Of a stretch of DNA of 64,000 nucleotides, positions 41,890 to 53,065 are shown piece by piece. The position numbers were made by a program, and so were the translations under genes. Under the pieces are notes generated by a model, which was given only the letters and a program-made list of their open reading frames with translations, did no database searches and was not told where the DNA came from. How positions within the stretch are numbered: the stretch's first letter is position 1; every line of letters starts with the position of its first letter. Source of the stretch: Petrosia ficiformis (taxonomy: Eukaryota; Porifera; Demospongiae; Haplosclerida; Petrosiidae); the NCBI GenBank assembly GCA_947044365.1, contig OX345636.1, positions 18,702,548 to 18,766,547 of the forward strand. Reading direction: 5' to 3'.

Positions 41890-43030
41890 ACAGGTTTGGC
41901 ATCTTTATAAATTGAAACCTTGGCTTGTGTTATTGTTTGCTTTTTTTTTTGATGGAATACGAAGGGTGGATATACGACCTTGACACCCAAGCACCAGCAC
42001 ATAGGGAAACTCAAAGTGAAGTTTCTGGCAGGTAAACATAAACAAACATAAACAAACGATACAATTATTTCAAATATTCTGCAATAACACAATGGTGGCA
42101 AAAAGTTCTTAATTAAGCAAGTATAATAGCAGGGATATCCCTCAAGCACACATGGAAGAGTAAATTCTATTCATGGATGTTTTTGGTATCTCTGCGTCAG
42201 AGGAAATTGTTTCCACAGAGCTGTTAGGAACAGGTGTCTCTGAAGTTGGAATGACTGGAACTAGTAAATAATGTGCAAATTTCACACCATTACAGAATAA
42301 TATTTCGGTAAAAGTTTTATAAAATTGGAATGACTTGAACTGGAAACAATATGTATCTGTTATCAGTTGTGCTGTTGCTGAAACTGGATTGACAACTACA
42401 CAGATAAGGGTGATTACAAACAACTCAATATAATATATACAGCAGCATTCATATGATATACTGCTATCGAGCAGCACCGTTACAAATTAAACCATTATTT
42501 TCCATACTGTTAAGCAGTTATCAAAAGGTATGTAAGTCAAATGCTAATTTGCAGATTGAACTTGCTGTTAACTTTCTGTCACAATAGCTAGTAAAGATGC
42601 AGGAACTGTTGTGTATTTCAACGAAAGGGAAAAGTATATATCACATGAATATATAAATGGAAAGAGTATGAAGTTGTAAGGAATCCAAACAGCTATATGC
42701 ACACAGGTCTTCAATATATATGGATAGATAAAGAGGAGGAAAACATGTCACCATTAAATAACTATAATTATTATATAGTAACAGCATATAAGTACATGTT
42801 TACATGGATGAATTGCCGGAAGAGATATTAAAAGCTGTGAATTACAAGAGGAAAGCAGTCAACCAAAAAAGACAAAAACAGACAATTTTCTGAAATATTA
42901 AGCACCCAGAATAATTAGAAAAATGGGTATTAAAGTATTTAATCATTAATTCTTTTGTTACGTGCATGTATAGCCTCTCTACATGTGGAACATCTTGAAT
43001 CTTGTTCTGAGAACAGCAAGAAAAGAAATA
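41890..43030. other. Spacer without recognised gene
   Basis: A short helical stretch (MDELPEEILKAVNYKRKAVN, from 42804) stands alone on the plus strand and may be the start of the pogo remnant that follows. Otherwise no coding sequence could be supported. Confidence 0.4.
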
Positions 43031-43034
43031 TCTT

Positions 43035-43225
43035 GGGTACTATGTTAATTCTGTTGCTATTGTATCATGTTGCAATGACGCAGGTTATGCCATTCCACCA
43101 TTCCATTTAAAAAAGTCTTAAGGGGATTTACAAAAAAGGCGAAGTTCCTGAAACGATTTATGGCTTGTCTGACAATGGTTGGATTGGTTTAGACATAGCT
43201 CTTCTACTTTTTCTGATCAAATAAA
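43035..43225 (+). pseudogene. Pogo-like transposase core fragment
   Basis: Two frames: VAIVSCCNDAGYAIPPF, then VPETIYGLSDNGWIGLDIAL L. Both are blocks between the first and second Asp of pogo-like transposases. A C-terminal piece of a similar protein lies at 44215-44585. Confidence 0.65.
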
Positions 43226-43454
43226 ACTTCAATGCTGATGACTATACGTTTAAGTCTGAATACAATCAAAAATTAATGATGTCGTCTATGTGAAGTTTAT
43301 AATTACATGAAATATAAATATATGTAATACAACTCAAATTGCTTTATTACATCATCATATGTGTTACTATAATTATATTAGAGCTGGGGCTCTTGATATA
43401 ACACACAAAGAAGAAAAGTAATAAAAAATACAATGTGAAACTGCCACTACTGGT

Positions 43455-43510
43455 TAGTCTCGCGTAGCCAGACCCAACCTACGTACGTTGGGTCTGGCTA
43501 TGTGAGACTA
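43455..43510. mobile_element. 56 bp palindromic mini-element with 9 bp target duplication
   Basis: TAGTCTCGCGTAGCCAGACC folds back on GGTCTGGCTATGTGAGACTA around ACGTACGT. The 9 bp ACTACTGGT flanks both sides (43446-43454, 43511-43519), a length typical of Mutator-like elements. Confidence 0.88.
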
Positions 43511-43596
43511 ACTACTGGTATGGCAGCATTCAACATTGTGGTAAAACTATATAGCTCCCCATCACACAAAACTACCTAGACTGCAACTTTCATTCC

Positions 43597-43970
43597 ATGT
43601 GAAGTTTTACATAATAGATGAGATCCCCATGCTGGGACAATGAACCATTTGCATGGATTGTTCGGTGTCTTTGACAAGATGCTGCACATTTAACATTAGG
43701 AGGCTTGTTGGTCATACTATTTGGTGATTTTGCACAACTTCTACCAGTTGGTGACCGTTCTTTTATATTCCAATAACCTTACTGATGATCTCACTATTCA
43801 TGGTTAACACTATATATGAACTCTTTACTACTGTTGTAATGCTAAATGAAGTCTTCTGCCAACAAGGTTCAAATCCAGCTATGTGTGCAGCAGTTTAGGG
43901 AAATGTTACTATATCTAAAAGATATGGAAAAAAGTGGTTCGACGAATGTGAAGTTGTAATCTTCATCACT
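43597..43970 (+). pseudogene. PIF1-like (Helitron-type) helicase fragment
   Basis: The frame HVKFYIIDEIPMLGQ holds the DE box (Walker B). A second frame, LGGLLVILFGDFAQLLPVGD RSF (split here), holds the conserved GD-Q-PPVGD block. Further on, at about 43882, LCVQQFREMLLYLKD resembles the following region. PIF1 helicases unwind DNA; this wording is typical of the Helitron and cellular PIF1 family. Stops break the protein. No Helitron end (CTRR) was found. Confidence 0.7.
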
Positions 43971-44214
43971 TATTTTGTCAAAGTGTGGCCTCACAATTAT
44001 CATAAACTTCAAACTCTCATTGCCAGAATATATGCTATCCTGTTTTCCTTGCTGAAGGTGCATTTTTCCATTTAACATTTACAGAGATTCCATCAAATTT
44101 CCAACTGATCCTGCACTTAGCCTGTCTGTTGAAACAAGGATGTCATATATTCCACTATATTACACCTGTAAAACGACGGATTTCAACATCAAGAAGTAAT
44201 CAAAAGTCCTAGAA

Positions 44215-44585
44215 ACAGTGGAATCCTGCTTAGATGGGAGTGATGTATCTGATAATGAATTAATGGGGGACCCTGTTGATTGCAGTGACGGTCCTCTTCA
44301 AAGTGGGGTGGGTTCCGACCATATAGTAATTACAATTAAATCAGTTTCACGCCCTTCAGAATCCCCAATCGACAGTTACCACCAACCAAGCCTATAGCAA
44401 AGCTCATTTGATCAGTTGATAAAATATCCATTTCCACCACCTCCTGTGATTGAAGAAAAGAATTCTTGTTGTGTACTGACTAGTTTAGAAAATTTACAGC
44501 AAATTGAAGGAAGGGTTAAAAAAAGATCTCAAAGTCAAAGAAATGTAAAACTGGTAAGTTGTACATACATTCATTTTTCCAATAT
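44215..44585 (+). pseudogene. Probable pogo-like transposase C-terminus
   Basis: The frame reads ESCLDGSDVSDNELMGDPVD, SRPSESPIDSYHQPSL, then FDQLIKYPFPPPPVIEEKNS and VLTSLENLQQIEGRVKKRSQ. Proline-rich then LTS-E-L plus a basic helix is the usual tail of pogo-like transposases. Recognition rests on this pattern only. Confidence 0.45.
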
Positions 44586-44941
44586 TGTAACCACTAATAA
44601 ATATTTCATGGTTACTTCTAAGTCTCATGTTTTTGTTAAGTTATGTCAATGAAAAAACAACTATAACAACAGTACAATGCATATATACTCAGTATAAAGA
44701 TACAGGTATTTCTGTATCTAAACTTAATAAGTCTTCCATCAGCAGTCTGTTACTAATAATTACGTTTTAACACATTTCGATTTCTTGAATATATTATTTT
44801 GATGATAATAGTAAATCAAAAATTTCATATGCAATTCTTTTTTCTATATCAAGAATTGAGTGGTGATGACATTTGTCTTCCATTTCTGTTTTCTACACAT
44901 CACCATCAAAGTTGGATGTTAAATACATTTACATGTAAGCT

Positions 44942-45110
44942 GATTAATATTCGTGAATGTTAGGTTTTGAAGTCCTGAGTGAAACGGAATGTTTGATTAG
45001 ATGTGATACAGCTGGTAAGTATATTAATATTCGTGAATATATGCAGTGTACACATTAGGTTTTGAAGTCCTGGGTGAAACAGAATGTTTGATTAAATGTG
45101 ATACAATTAC
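44942..45110. repeat. ~80 bp tandem duplication
   Basis: GGTTTTGAAGTCCTG.GTGAAAC and GAATGTTTGATTA.ATGTGATACA occur twice, both preceded by TTAATATTCGTGAAT. Confidence 0.85.
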
Positions 45111-45189
45111 TGAATTTTTAGTTTATTGTAGATCTCTCTAGTGAAGTGACCAGTGAAAAAAAAAGAGGCAGGAAAAAGGTAGGTTGTAA

Positions 45190-45775
45190 AATGTTTTTTT
45201 AATTTTATTTTGTTTTATTTTATTTTATTTTATTTATAATTATAATTACTGTGTTAAAAATAAATAATAAAGTACTATCATAAAATACATACATATACAT
45301 ACAGATGATAATGATAATTACTGAATTGAATGTGTGTCTATTATTTACCCTTGTATGGTTGTTCTGATATGTATATTTACTGTGATGTATGTGTGTATGT
45401 GTATGTTTTGATATAATTTATATGTAGGTGTATGTTTTGATATAATTTATATGTAGGTGTGTATATATATATATATATGTGTGTGTGCGTTTGTATGTAT
45501 ATACATATACACGTGTATATAACTGCTCACCTCATTATGTTTTTTATATATTTTTTAATGCTTTTTGGTTTTTTTTATATGCGTTTTTATATGAATTTTG
45601 AATTTATGAATTTGCTACTAAAATTTTCAACGTTTTGCATCTTTTCCTACTGATAGTTAGTGTGCTACGATGTTTTAGGTTTCATACAAAATAAATAATA
45701 AAGTACTATCATAGAATACATACATATACATACAAAATAAATAATAAAGTACTATCATAGAAATAAATAACGATG
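45190..45775. repeat. Simple-repeat-rich block
   Basis: TTTTA repeats (45200-45236), a TG/TA-rich tract (45455-45510), and three direct copies of AATAAATAATAAAGTACTATCA (45260, 45692, 45738). No gene seen. Confidence 0.8.
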
Positions 45776-45805
45776 ATAAATAAGTAATGAAAGTATAATA
45801 GTCAA

Positions 45806-47174
45806 TCAATTAATGACCTTACTCTCAGAGAGGGCAAGATCTAAAGCAGCACAGTCTGATTTAATAGGACGATGATATGAGGACCGGGCACCACGAAGAC
45901 ACATAATTGCTGATCTGATTAATGAGAAACCAAGACGACACCTGAGCCAATTCAGTACACGAGAATAAGGCTGATTATTTCTGATCGAGATCATAGAAGC
46001 CAGTCTCATAAACACCACGCTAGCAGCTGGTCCCATGCCGCCTGCAGTAGAAAAAACAAGTGGAGTGAAGGAGCCATGTTCTATTTCTCTAATCCTCTGG
46101 TCATAATTTCTCCTCTTTTCAGCGTTTATAACAGGAAGATAAGGACAGGCAAATGGATTATAAATCCTCACAGCAAAATAAGCCCTTTCATGAGAACTCC
46201 CCCAAAACCCACTAGCAGCAACGTCAACATGAGCCTGATCTTGTCTATTAGCTGAGCCATAAGACAAAGCCTCACCTGAAAGTTCTTGTAATTGGGGTTC
46301 AATGAGGACATCATGACAAATCTCCGTAAGAAGATGAGCTGTTATATCTCTGACTTCATTGTGGTGTATAGATGGAAATCCCCCACATTTGCAGTTAAAA
46401 CAATGATCTACAGTAAATGTATTACTACAAACACAATGTGAAGAAAGGCGAGAAGGAATCCAACCATACCTTGATGCTTCATTTAGAGCAAACCCATGAA
46501 TTGACAATGGTAGTGCGGTTATGCACCTTTCTCCCCAGCCACGTCTAAACATTGCTGCAAGGAGCTAGGGAGTATGGAGTATAGTTCTTGAGCCAAAGTT
46601 GATAATTGCAATCTGCGATTCTTTCTAACCTCAGCCTTTCTTTGAGAAATATCAGCCAAAATATTCGATATGGGATCATTAGAGGAAAGGATGATGGAAG
46701 AAACTAGAGGAGCAGTAATAAATAATGAAGAGTTAAACTGAGAATCAGCAGTTGACAAGGGATTTAGGATTCCTAAGCCGCCCAAACAAGTAGGCAGAGA
46801 TATCAAAGTCCTAAATTCATCATTAAAGGCACACTGACCAGTCAAGGTAGGTAGAAGTTGATATCGTGTAGTGTCCTTAAGAGGTTGAAGGTAATTCTTC
46901 ACATTAGGAATAGTTCTGAGAAAATAAGTCCACTTGCTAGAGAGCCCATGTGTAAGTGCCAAAAAGGCAGCATGTAGTCAATAGAGTTCAATTTAATAAT
47001 TTGATCAACCCAATCCAAAACCTTCTTTTCAACAAAACAATCAACAAATTTACTTAAACCAATGACACTGCCTAAATATCTATGGCCTTCTGTAGTGAGA
47101 TTAATGTTCGTGTCACCAAAGATAGAAGAGGCAAGAGCAGCAGATTCATTTTTTAAAACCAGCCAAACCTTCAT
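45806..47174 (-). pseudogene. Reverse-transcriptase-associated retroelement protein, C-terminal part
   Basis: Three frames with shifts near 46930 and 46540. The first (47174) reads HRYLGSVIGLSKFVDCFVEK KVLDWV (split here), the second HGLSSKWTYFLRTIPNVKNY and LPTCLGGLGILNPLSTADSQ, both from the region after a reverse transcriptase palm. The third is a Cys/His region (CVCSNTFTVDHCFNCKCGGF PSIHHNEVRD, split) followed by HVDVAASGFWG and YFAVRIYNPFACPY, then REIEHGSFTPLVFSTAGGMG. The D/E-rich pattern after a zinc knuckle suggests a restriction-type nuclease. This protein type is common in sponges and cnidarians; its clade is not certain. Confidence 0.7.
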
Positions 47175-47179
47175 TGTTT

Positions 47180-48160
47180 TAGAATTGAGACAATCATTTG
47201 TACATTCGCTGTAGCATCTCCTTTATATTAAATTAAGGGTGTCATTCCAAAAAGCATTAAAACCAGCCACTTACTGAAAATGTCGAGAGAAAATTCATAC
47301 CTCCACAAAAAAGGCCTTGACCACATTTCATCCATTCCTCGTACTCAATCACCAAGGGTTGTCCTAGGAATTCTGAATGTTACAGCAGCACAAAGAAGCT
47401 TTGATAACAACTAACATGAATTCATCAGACCACTGTTTCCAACTCCTTTTAGTCGGAGTAGGTGGACAACATTTTGACCTAGGTCGACTGCATTTTATCT
47501 TTCGTTGGGATGACACGAGTGTCTACAATGAACAAAAGAACAAACATTACGTGTAAAAAAAGATAGTATATGCCACTTTATGATGTTGTATACCTTTGAT
47601 TGAGGGAGATACAGAGCAGTCAAAACCTAGTGGTTAGAAACGTGGAACACAATTATTGCACTTATTAGTTGATACTATATGGTCCGTTAATGAGTGTTTA
47701 CAACTTCATCAACTTTTGGCTTCCTACATGGCACAACTTTCTCACATATTTCAGTCACATGGCTGATACTAATTAGGTTGGAATTAATATATATGATTTG
47801 AGGTGTTGATACTTTACATGTAAACATAATGCATTCTGTATGGCTCTGCCCACCAGATTCAAATGTATAATTAATAATGATTAACACAACTGGCTGAAGG
47901 CAAAGCACATAGCCATTTACAGTTGTTGCTTGAAAATATAAAGAGTTTATATTTACAAATATTATATTCTTTTGCTGACGTAATTGACTTCTATAATTCT
48001 CAACTGGAATTATGGAGAGATTTTAATCGTTATACTCACTTATCTAGTCCTGAAAATAATTTTTGTGAATTATTATAATATTCCATTAAGTGTCTTTTCA
48101 TCAGACTCTATTTTATGGGCGTTCTAAGTTAATTTTATTTTTAGGAAGCTGTTGTCATTC
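47180..48160. other. Spacer without recognised gene
   Basis: No coding sequence could be supported on either strand; AT-rich with scattered TATATA. Confidence 0.4.
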
Positions 48161-48164
48161 TGCT

Positions 48165-48780
48165 TGCTGTTTTAAGACTATATCTCCTGTCATTGTTATC
48201 TCAAGTGACAGTGAATCAGAGGACAAAAGTAATATTGATTTTTTAATTTGAAATTTTAATTCATTATTTGTCAAAGCTGGCAATTGCAACGTCTTCTAGC
48301 ATTGTTACAGGTTTGTCTATTTACATAATATGCTAACGTTGATGTCTTTTTCTTTTTAGACCCACATGGATCTGCTGTTAACAAGATATTTTTTTATGTC
48401 AAGATGGAGCCGTTTTTTCGTGAGGGCTTGGTAGACAGTGATTTTGATGAGTTTGATTCAAAGGTGTAGATTGTCAGGGAAAACTAGCTGAAACTTGAAG
48501 AGGAACATGGAACTCTGCCAGGATTCTGTTCATGGTTTGTGACAAATAAAGCGATGGTGATTAAAATAACTATGTTAAAGTCTAATCATGTTAAAGTCTA
48601 ATCATGAAGAAGAGGGACTAGGCTCAGATCCTTCACTTTTTACTACTAATGCAATTATTAAAGCCCATGTTTCTTACAAGCACTATCAGCTGCTTGATGT
48701 TGTGAATTATTTGAAAGGAGTAATTGACGAGCAGGAGGCTGAGTTGGAGCGAGCTGTCGTAAAGCATGGCAAATTCTGAT
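48165..48780 (+). other. Exon-like fragments of an unknown acidic protein
   Basis: 48190-48240 reads SPVIVISSDSESEDK, a hydrophobic-acidic pattern like a SUMO-interacting motif. After a stretch ending TTTTTAG, 48362 on reads DPHGSAVNKIFFYVKMEPFF REGLVDSDFDEFDSKV (split) to a stop. 48588-48779 is a helical ORF (YKHYQLLDVVNYLKGVIDEQ EAELERAV, split). They could be exons of one decayed gene. Not recognised. Confidence 0.3.
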
Positions 48781-48784
48781 TTAA

Positions 48785-49695
48785 AGAAGAATACTAAGTT
48801 GAAGAAAGAGAATGAGTATGGAGGAGCGTCAATGTCATTTGAAGGACATCCACTCTACGCTTCCTGGTAAATTAAATGTAGTCTCTTGTGATATTACTAT
48901 GCCTGTTGATGAAGCCACTGAGCTTTTAAATATACCTGCATATGGCAAAAAGCTAGTATGATCCTGAGTTCCTCGGACAATGTTACTTCTGCCCCTGGAC
49001 AACCAATGTCAGCAATAATGGTTACAAGTTCCAGTGAAAAACACCCTCATCTTGTGTCTCCATGTAAAGGTCAGGTATTTAAGTCACTGGGTATTTGTTC
49101 TCTCATATTGTGGCTGTGGCTAGTTGTCAAAACAAGCTGCCACAATTTGTGAAAGCAGTAGGTAAAGCAAAAAAAAGGTCCTAATGTCACTGTACATGAG
49201 AGTCAATCACTCAAACATCATTCCAATAAGTTTTTATTATGAACTGGATTAAGTTTGATAGAAATCTCACGAGTACATTAGCTAGATGAAACATTGGCCA
49301 ATTCCTCTGTACACGAAACGAACTAACATGATAATATACTTGCTTGTGCTGTAAGCACAAATCATAGTCCTTTGTTTGTGTAGAGGAAGGTGAAAAAGGA
49401 GGAATACCATATCATTACACCAGTTCCCGGAGGTGATAGATTCCATGGGACTCTATCATTAATGTTCTCCTGTTTTCGTCTTTGAGTAGTTGTTTCTTCT
49501 TTTTCTTCTGAACCTGATGGCATTTCATGCAGTGAACACATTTAGTCATTATTAAAGAAGAAATTTTTTCTGAAAAAAGAAATTAACAATCCTAATTGTT
49601 AGCATTAAATCTCTCCACAATTTAAATCCAACTTTCCATTTCACCGATTGTATACAGCCCTATATAGGAATAAGGAAAACCCATTCAATACCTCT
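48785..49695. other. Spacer without recognised gene
   Basis: No supported coding sequence; short Ser-rich open stretch at 48958-49150 without any known pattern. Confidence 0.4.
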
Positions 49696-49699
49696 TGTT

Positions 49700-49982
49700 T
49701 AAAAACATTTAAAAAATGAAAGTGTATGTAGGGATATATATCAAAATCGAAAAAGCACAGGAACAAGATGGCTTTGGCAACAAAATGAAAAACCACTTCC
49801 ACATAACAACTGTACATAAGTATCACTTTTTTGTGTTTTGCCTTTACTCTAGCTGTGTATAATGTGGAGTGGTATTTCATTTTATTGCTAAAGCCATCTT
49901 ATCTTGTTCCTGTGCTTTTTCGGTTTTGATATATATCCCTACATACACTTTCATTTTTTTTAAATGTTTTTTATTATTCTTG
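49700..49982. repeat. Pogo hairpin, third copy
   Basis: Same two-armed palindrome as 13759-14050: AAAAACATTTAAAAAATGAA, GGCAACAAAATGAAAAACCA, then the reverse arm ending TTTTTTATTATTCTTG. It is followed by the pogo coding tail read on the minus strand (LDTIPAQNINTINETE at about 50060-50012). Confidence 0.88.
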
Positions 49983-50499
49983 TTTCGATTCTATTTTTGA
50001 TCAAATACGTGATGACTATTCTGTTTCATTTATAGTATTGATATTTTGTGCAGGAATGGTATCCAGAAAGAGACAGTACTCAAAATTTACTGCGATATTA
50101 TAATTATCTGTTATTACAATTCCTACATCCTCTTTGATTTTTGAACATGTTTCTGTATTATTCTTGTTTCGATTTTATTTTTAAATGACTCAGTATAATA
50201 ATATATATCCCTATCCCTTCAGTGTTGTTGCTAAGCTCGTATGGCGTGCCTCTGACGCTCTCTAAGCAATCCAGACGCAGTGATCAGTGCTCTGATGCGT
50301 CATTGTTATTAATTTTCAGAAAATTAAATTAACTTGATTGGGCGTTATTTAGAATATGTCTGCCTTGTGTGCAATGACTATGTGTAAAAGGCGTCCTACT
50401 GTTTTTACCTGTTTCTGTGATCCAAAGCAGCTAAAATCAAGTTGCTTCGTTGCTTTAGAGTCCCACTCAGAGTCAGGAAGTGAAAGTGACAGTCTTTAA

Positions 50500-50797
50500 G
50501 GCTCATAGCCAGACTTCTGAAAAGGGGGGGTGCTAAATTGGGGTACCAAGGCTATGATGAGGGGGAGGATGCACAATCAATAATGAAGTGTTAAGCTAAT
50601 ACCCTATTGTCACCATAGTTGCTATAAGCTGTCATGTAATTGTCTTGCTCAGCATCAGTTATGTGACTATGTCCCAACATATAGCTGACAACCACAAAGA
50701 ATGCTCTAGTGAAGGTGTCATGGCTCCTTATTCATAGAATCTATAAACATTGTTTGAAAGGGGGGTGCTCGTGCACCCCCCCTGCTTACGGGCCTGT
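50500..50797. mobile_element. Possible hAT MITE
   Basis: The left end AAGGCTCATAGCCAG with a G-tract resembles the right end read in reverse (CAGGCCCGTAAGCAG with a G-tract), a common hAT end. No target duplication found. Confidence 0.45.
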
Positions 50798-51039
50798 ACA
50801 TATATATATTTATGTAATTGTTTTGATGCATTCCAGTTATTGTGTGATGCAACATAATCTTGTCAACTGGGTCAGACATAAAAAACATACCACATATGTA
50901 ATTTCTTAGCAGCAACACTGGTACTCTTTCATTTTTTAAAATGGTTTTTATTATTCTCGTATACAATGAATTATTGCCATAATTGGGATGAAATTTCTTA
51001 TCTGAGAGTGATCAACTAAATACATAAGTTAATTTGTAC

Positions 51040-51310
51040 ATAGACAGTTCAGTATCATCTGGGGTTTACTATTTGTGGAAGTGATGATATGCAGTGCAGA
51101 AGCACATTCAGTTATACTAATGATTTGTGCATGGACAGTTCAGTATCATCTGGGTTTACTATTTATGGAAGTGATGATGTGCAGTGCAGACGTTCGAGCA
51201 TTCAGTACAGAAGAACATTCAGTTATACTAATGATTTGTACATGGATAGTTCAGTATCATTTGGGTTTACAAATTTTGCTATTTGTGGTTTGTGGAACTG
51301 ATGATATACA
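51040..51310. repeat. ~110 bp tandem repeat, about 2.5 copies
   Basis: GACAGTTCAGTATCATCTGG, GTTTACTATTT.TGGAAGTGA and ATTCAGTTATACTAATGATT recur three times. A single unit also lies inverted at about 27226-27310. Confidence 0.88.
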
Positions 51311-51619
51311 GTGGCAGAGATCCATATACCAGCCATTAAGGGAGGATGAATAAGTAGGAATCAATAGCTACCAACAATCAGAATGACATGGAACTTAGAA
51401 CATGTACTAAAAAGAACAGTACAGAAAATAATTATTATTTAAATATAATCTAAATTAAATTTAAGTTAAATTAGGTTTATATAACTTCATTCTGCATGCA
51501 ACACCTACACACATGTAAACAGGAACACTTGTAGACTTGAATAATGAAGGAGCTGGAATTTTCAGTCATAAGAATTATGGCGAAAAATGAAAAGGACATT
51601 AAAATGAGATGGAAAAATT

Positions 51620-52420
51620 TATCAAGTCATCAGTGTGTTTGAAGACTACTCCACCACTGACAGAGCCTTTTCTTCAAGTGCCACTACCCAAGCGTCCATG
51701 GGAACGAGTACTCTATTTAACTACAGCTGCCAGTGTAGTTACAGCTCTCAAAGCAATCTTTTCTCGTCATGGAATACCATCGGTGTTCATGAGTGATAAT
51801 GGACCACAGTACACGTCACGGGAGATGAAGTATTTTGCTAACTCATATGGGTTTACCCATATTAGCAGTAGTCCCAAGTCCAATGGCTTGGCAGAGAGGA
51901 CAGTGAGGACTGTTAAAACTCTACTCAGTAATTGTACTGATGCATACATGGCCCTTATGAAACACCATTACCTTGGTGTGGACTCAGTCCTGCCGAGTTG
52001 CTGATGGGTCGCAGACTTCGTACTGATATTCCTCAAGTTAAAGAGATGTTCATTCCTAATTGGAGCCACTTAAAGAATTTCCGTAGTTTGAATGAAAAAT
52101 TCAAGGCAAAACAAAAGCACTACTATGATCACCGACATAGAGTGAAGTCACTACCACTTCTCCCAGATAACACATCAGTATGGGTTAACACTCAAGGAAA
52201 ACAGGTTCCAGGAAGAATCATTCAACCTGACAACAGTCCTAGGTCATACTGGTTGAATACGTCAAGTGGTGAAGTACGACATAATCGAAGTGACATCACC
52301 CTTAGACCAGAAACTACCACTACCACTGAACAAGAAACTACTTCAGAGCAACCAAGAGTGATTGCTACACGTATTCAAACTGGAGTAACAATAAGACCTC
52401 CTGAAAGGCTAACTTACTAA
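51620..52420 (+). pseudogene. Gypsy integrase, deleted core, with C-terminus
   Basis: First frame: LPKRPWERVLY, a deletion that removes the first Asp, then IPSVFMSDNGPQYTSREMKY and SSPKSNGLAERTVRTVKTLL with the second Asp and the Glu. A shift near 51995 continues LMGRRLRTDIPQVKEMFIPN, YYDHRHRVKSLPLLPDNTSV and PGRIIQPDNSPRSYWLNTSS. It ends at 52420, just before a polypurine tract and LTR. Confidence 0.85.
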
Positions 52421-52434
52421 CCCAAGAAGGGAGA

Positions 52435-52603
52435 TGTGATATTAATTGTACTTTGAACTAATTATTATGTTAGGATGTTACTAGAACTTTATTTAGTATA
52501 TTTATATAAGTAGCAGAGTTTTACAATAATTATAAGTTAGCGTGTGTGTTTTCTTAATATTATCTGGTGAACTTGACTATAAGAGTTATCCCCAAATATT
52601 ACA
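52435..52603 (+). repeat. 3' LTR of the Gypsy element
   Basis: It begins TGTGATATTAATTG straight after the purine tract AAGAAGGGAGA and ends AAATATTACA. The ends are TG and CA with a short inverted match. No 5' LTR lies in the window. Confidence 0.7.
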
Positions 52604-52677
52604 CCCAGTGCACATATTAAACATTTTACATAGGACCTAGATGAGGATGTCCATCTCGAGGAACCCCAAACCAACTA

Positions 52678-52923
52678 ATGGTATCAAATAACCAAGTAGA
52701 ATTGGTTAATCTTCAAATAATTCCATCACCTGAGGAAGCAGGAGGCCATATTACTTGTTTCAGTGGATTTAGTTTAGACCCCCTTGCAAATGATAACAGT
52801 CTTTTCTATCGCCGTGAAATAGAATTCCACCAGAGATATCCAGAGTTTGATCCCTTTTTTCACAAACTGGTCAATAGTGATGACACTGTTTTTCGAGAAG
52901 GTCTTTTATTCTTCATTAAGTAA
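52678..52923 (+). CDS. Unknown ORF
   Basis: 81 residues: NQVELVNLQIIPSPEEAGGH, FSLDPLANDNSLFYRREIEF, then PFFHKLVNSDDTVFREG. The composition is protein-like, without low complexity. It could be a last exon or an element remnant. Not recognised. Confidence 0.3.
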   Translation: MVSNNQVELVNLQIIPSPEEAGGHITCFSGFSLDPLANDNSLFYRREIEFHQRYPEFDPFFHKLVNSDDTVFREGLLFFIK

Positions 52924-53065
52924 CCCAATATTATATGGTATAATATGAGATATAATTCACAATGATTATGAGTAAATGATACTGCTGGTACACACAAATC
53001 ATGTAAACCAGCAACATAATAATTATACATGTTTCTGATTTTTTTTTGGTTATATAATGTTCAAC

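Noticed and set aside
43597..43970. Working host PIF1 helicase gene
   Set aside because: Only short blocks in different frames remain, with stops between them and no upstream Walker A motif.
45459..45653. Small ORF beginning MYIYIYMCVCVCMYI
   Set aside because: It is a translated TA/TG microsatellite.
50709..50966. ORFs on both strands
   Set aside because: They lie in a G-tract MITE end and in hairpin-family sequence; no consistent coding signal.
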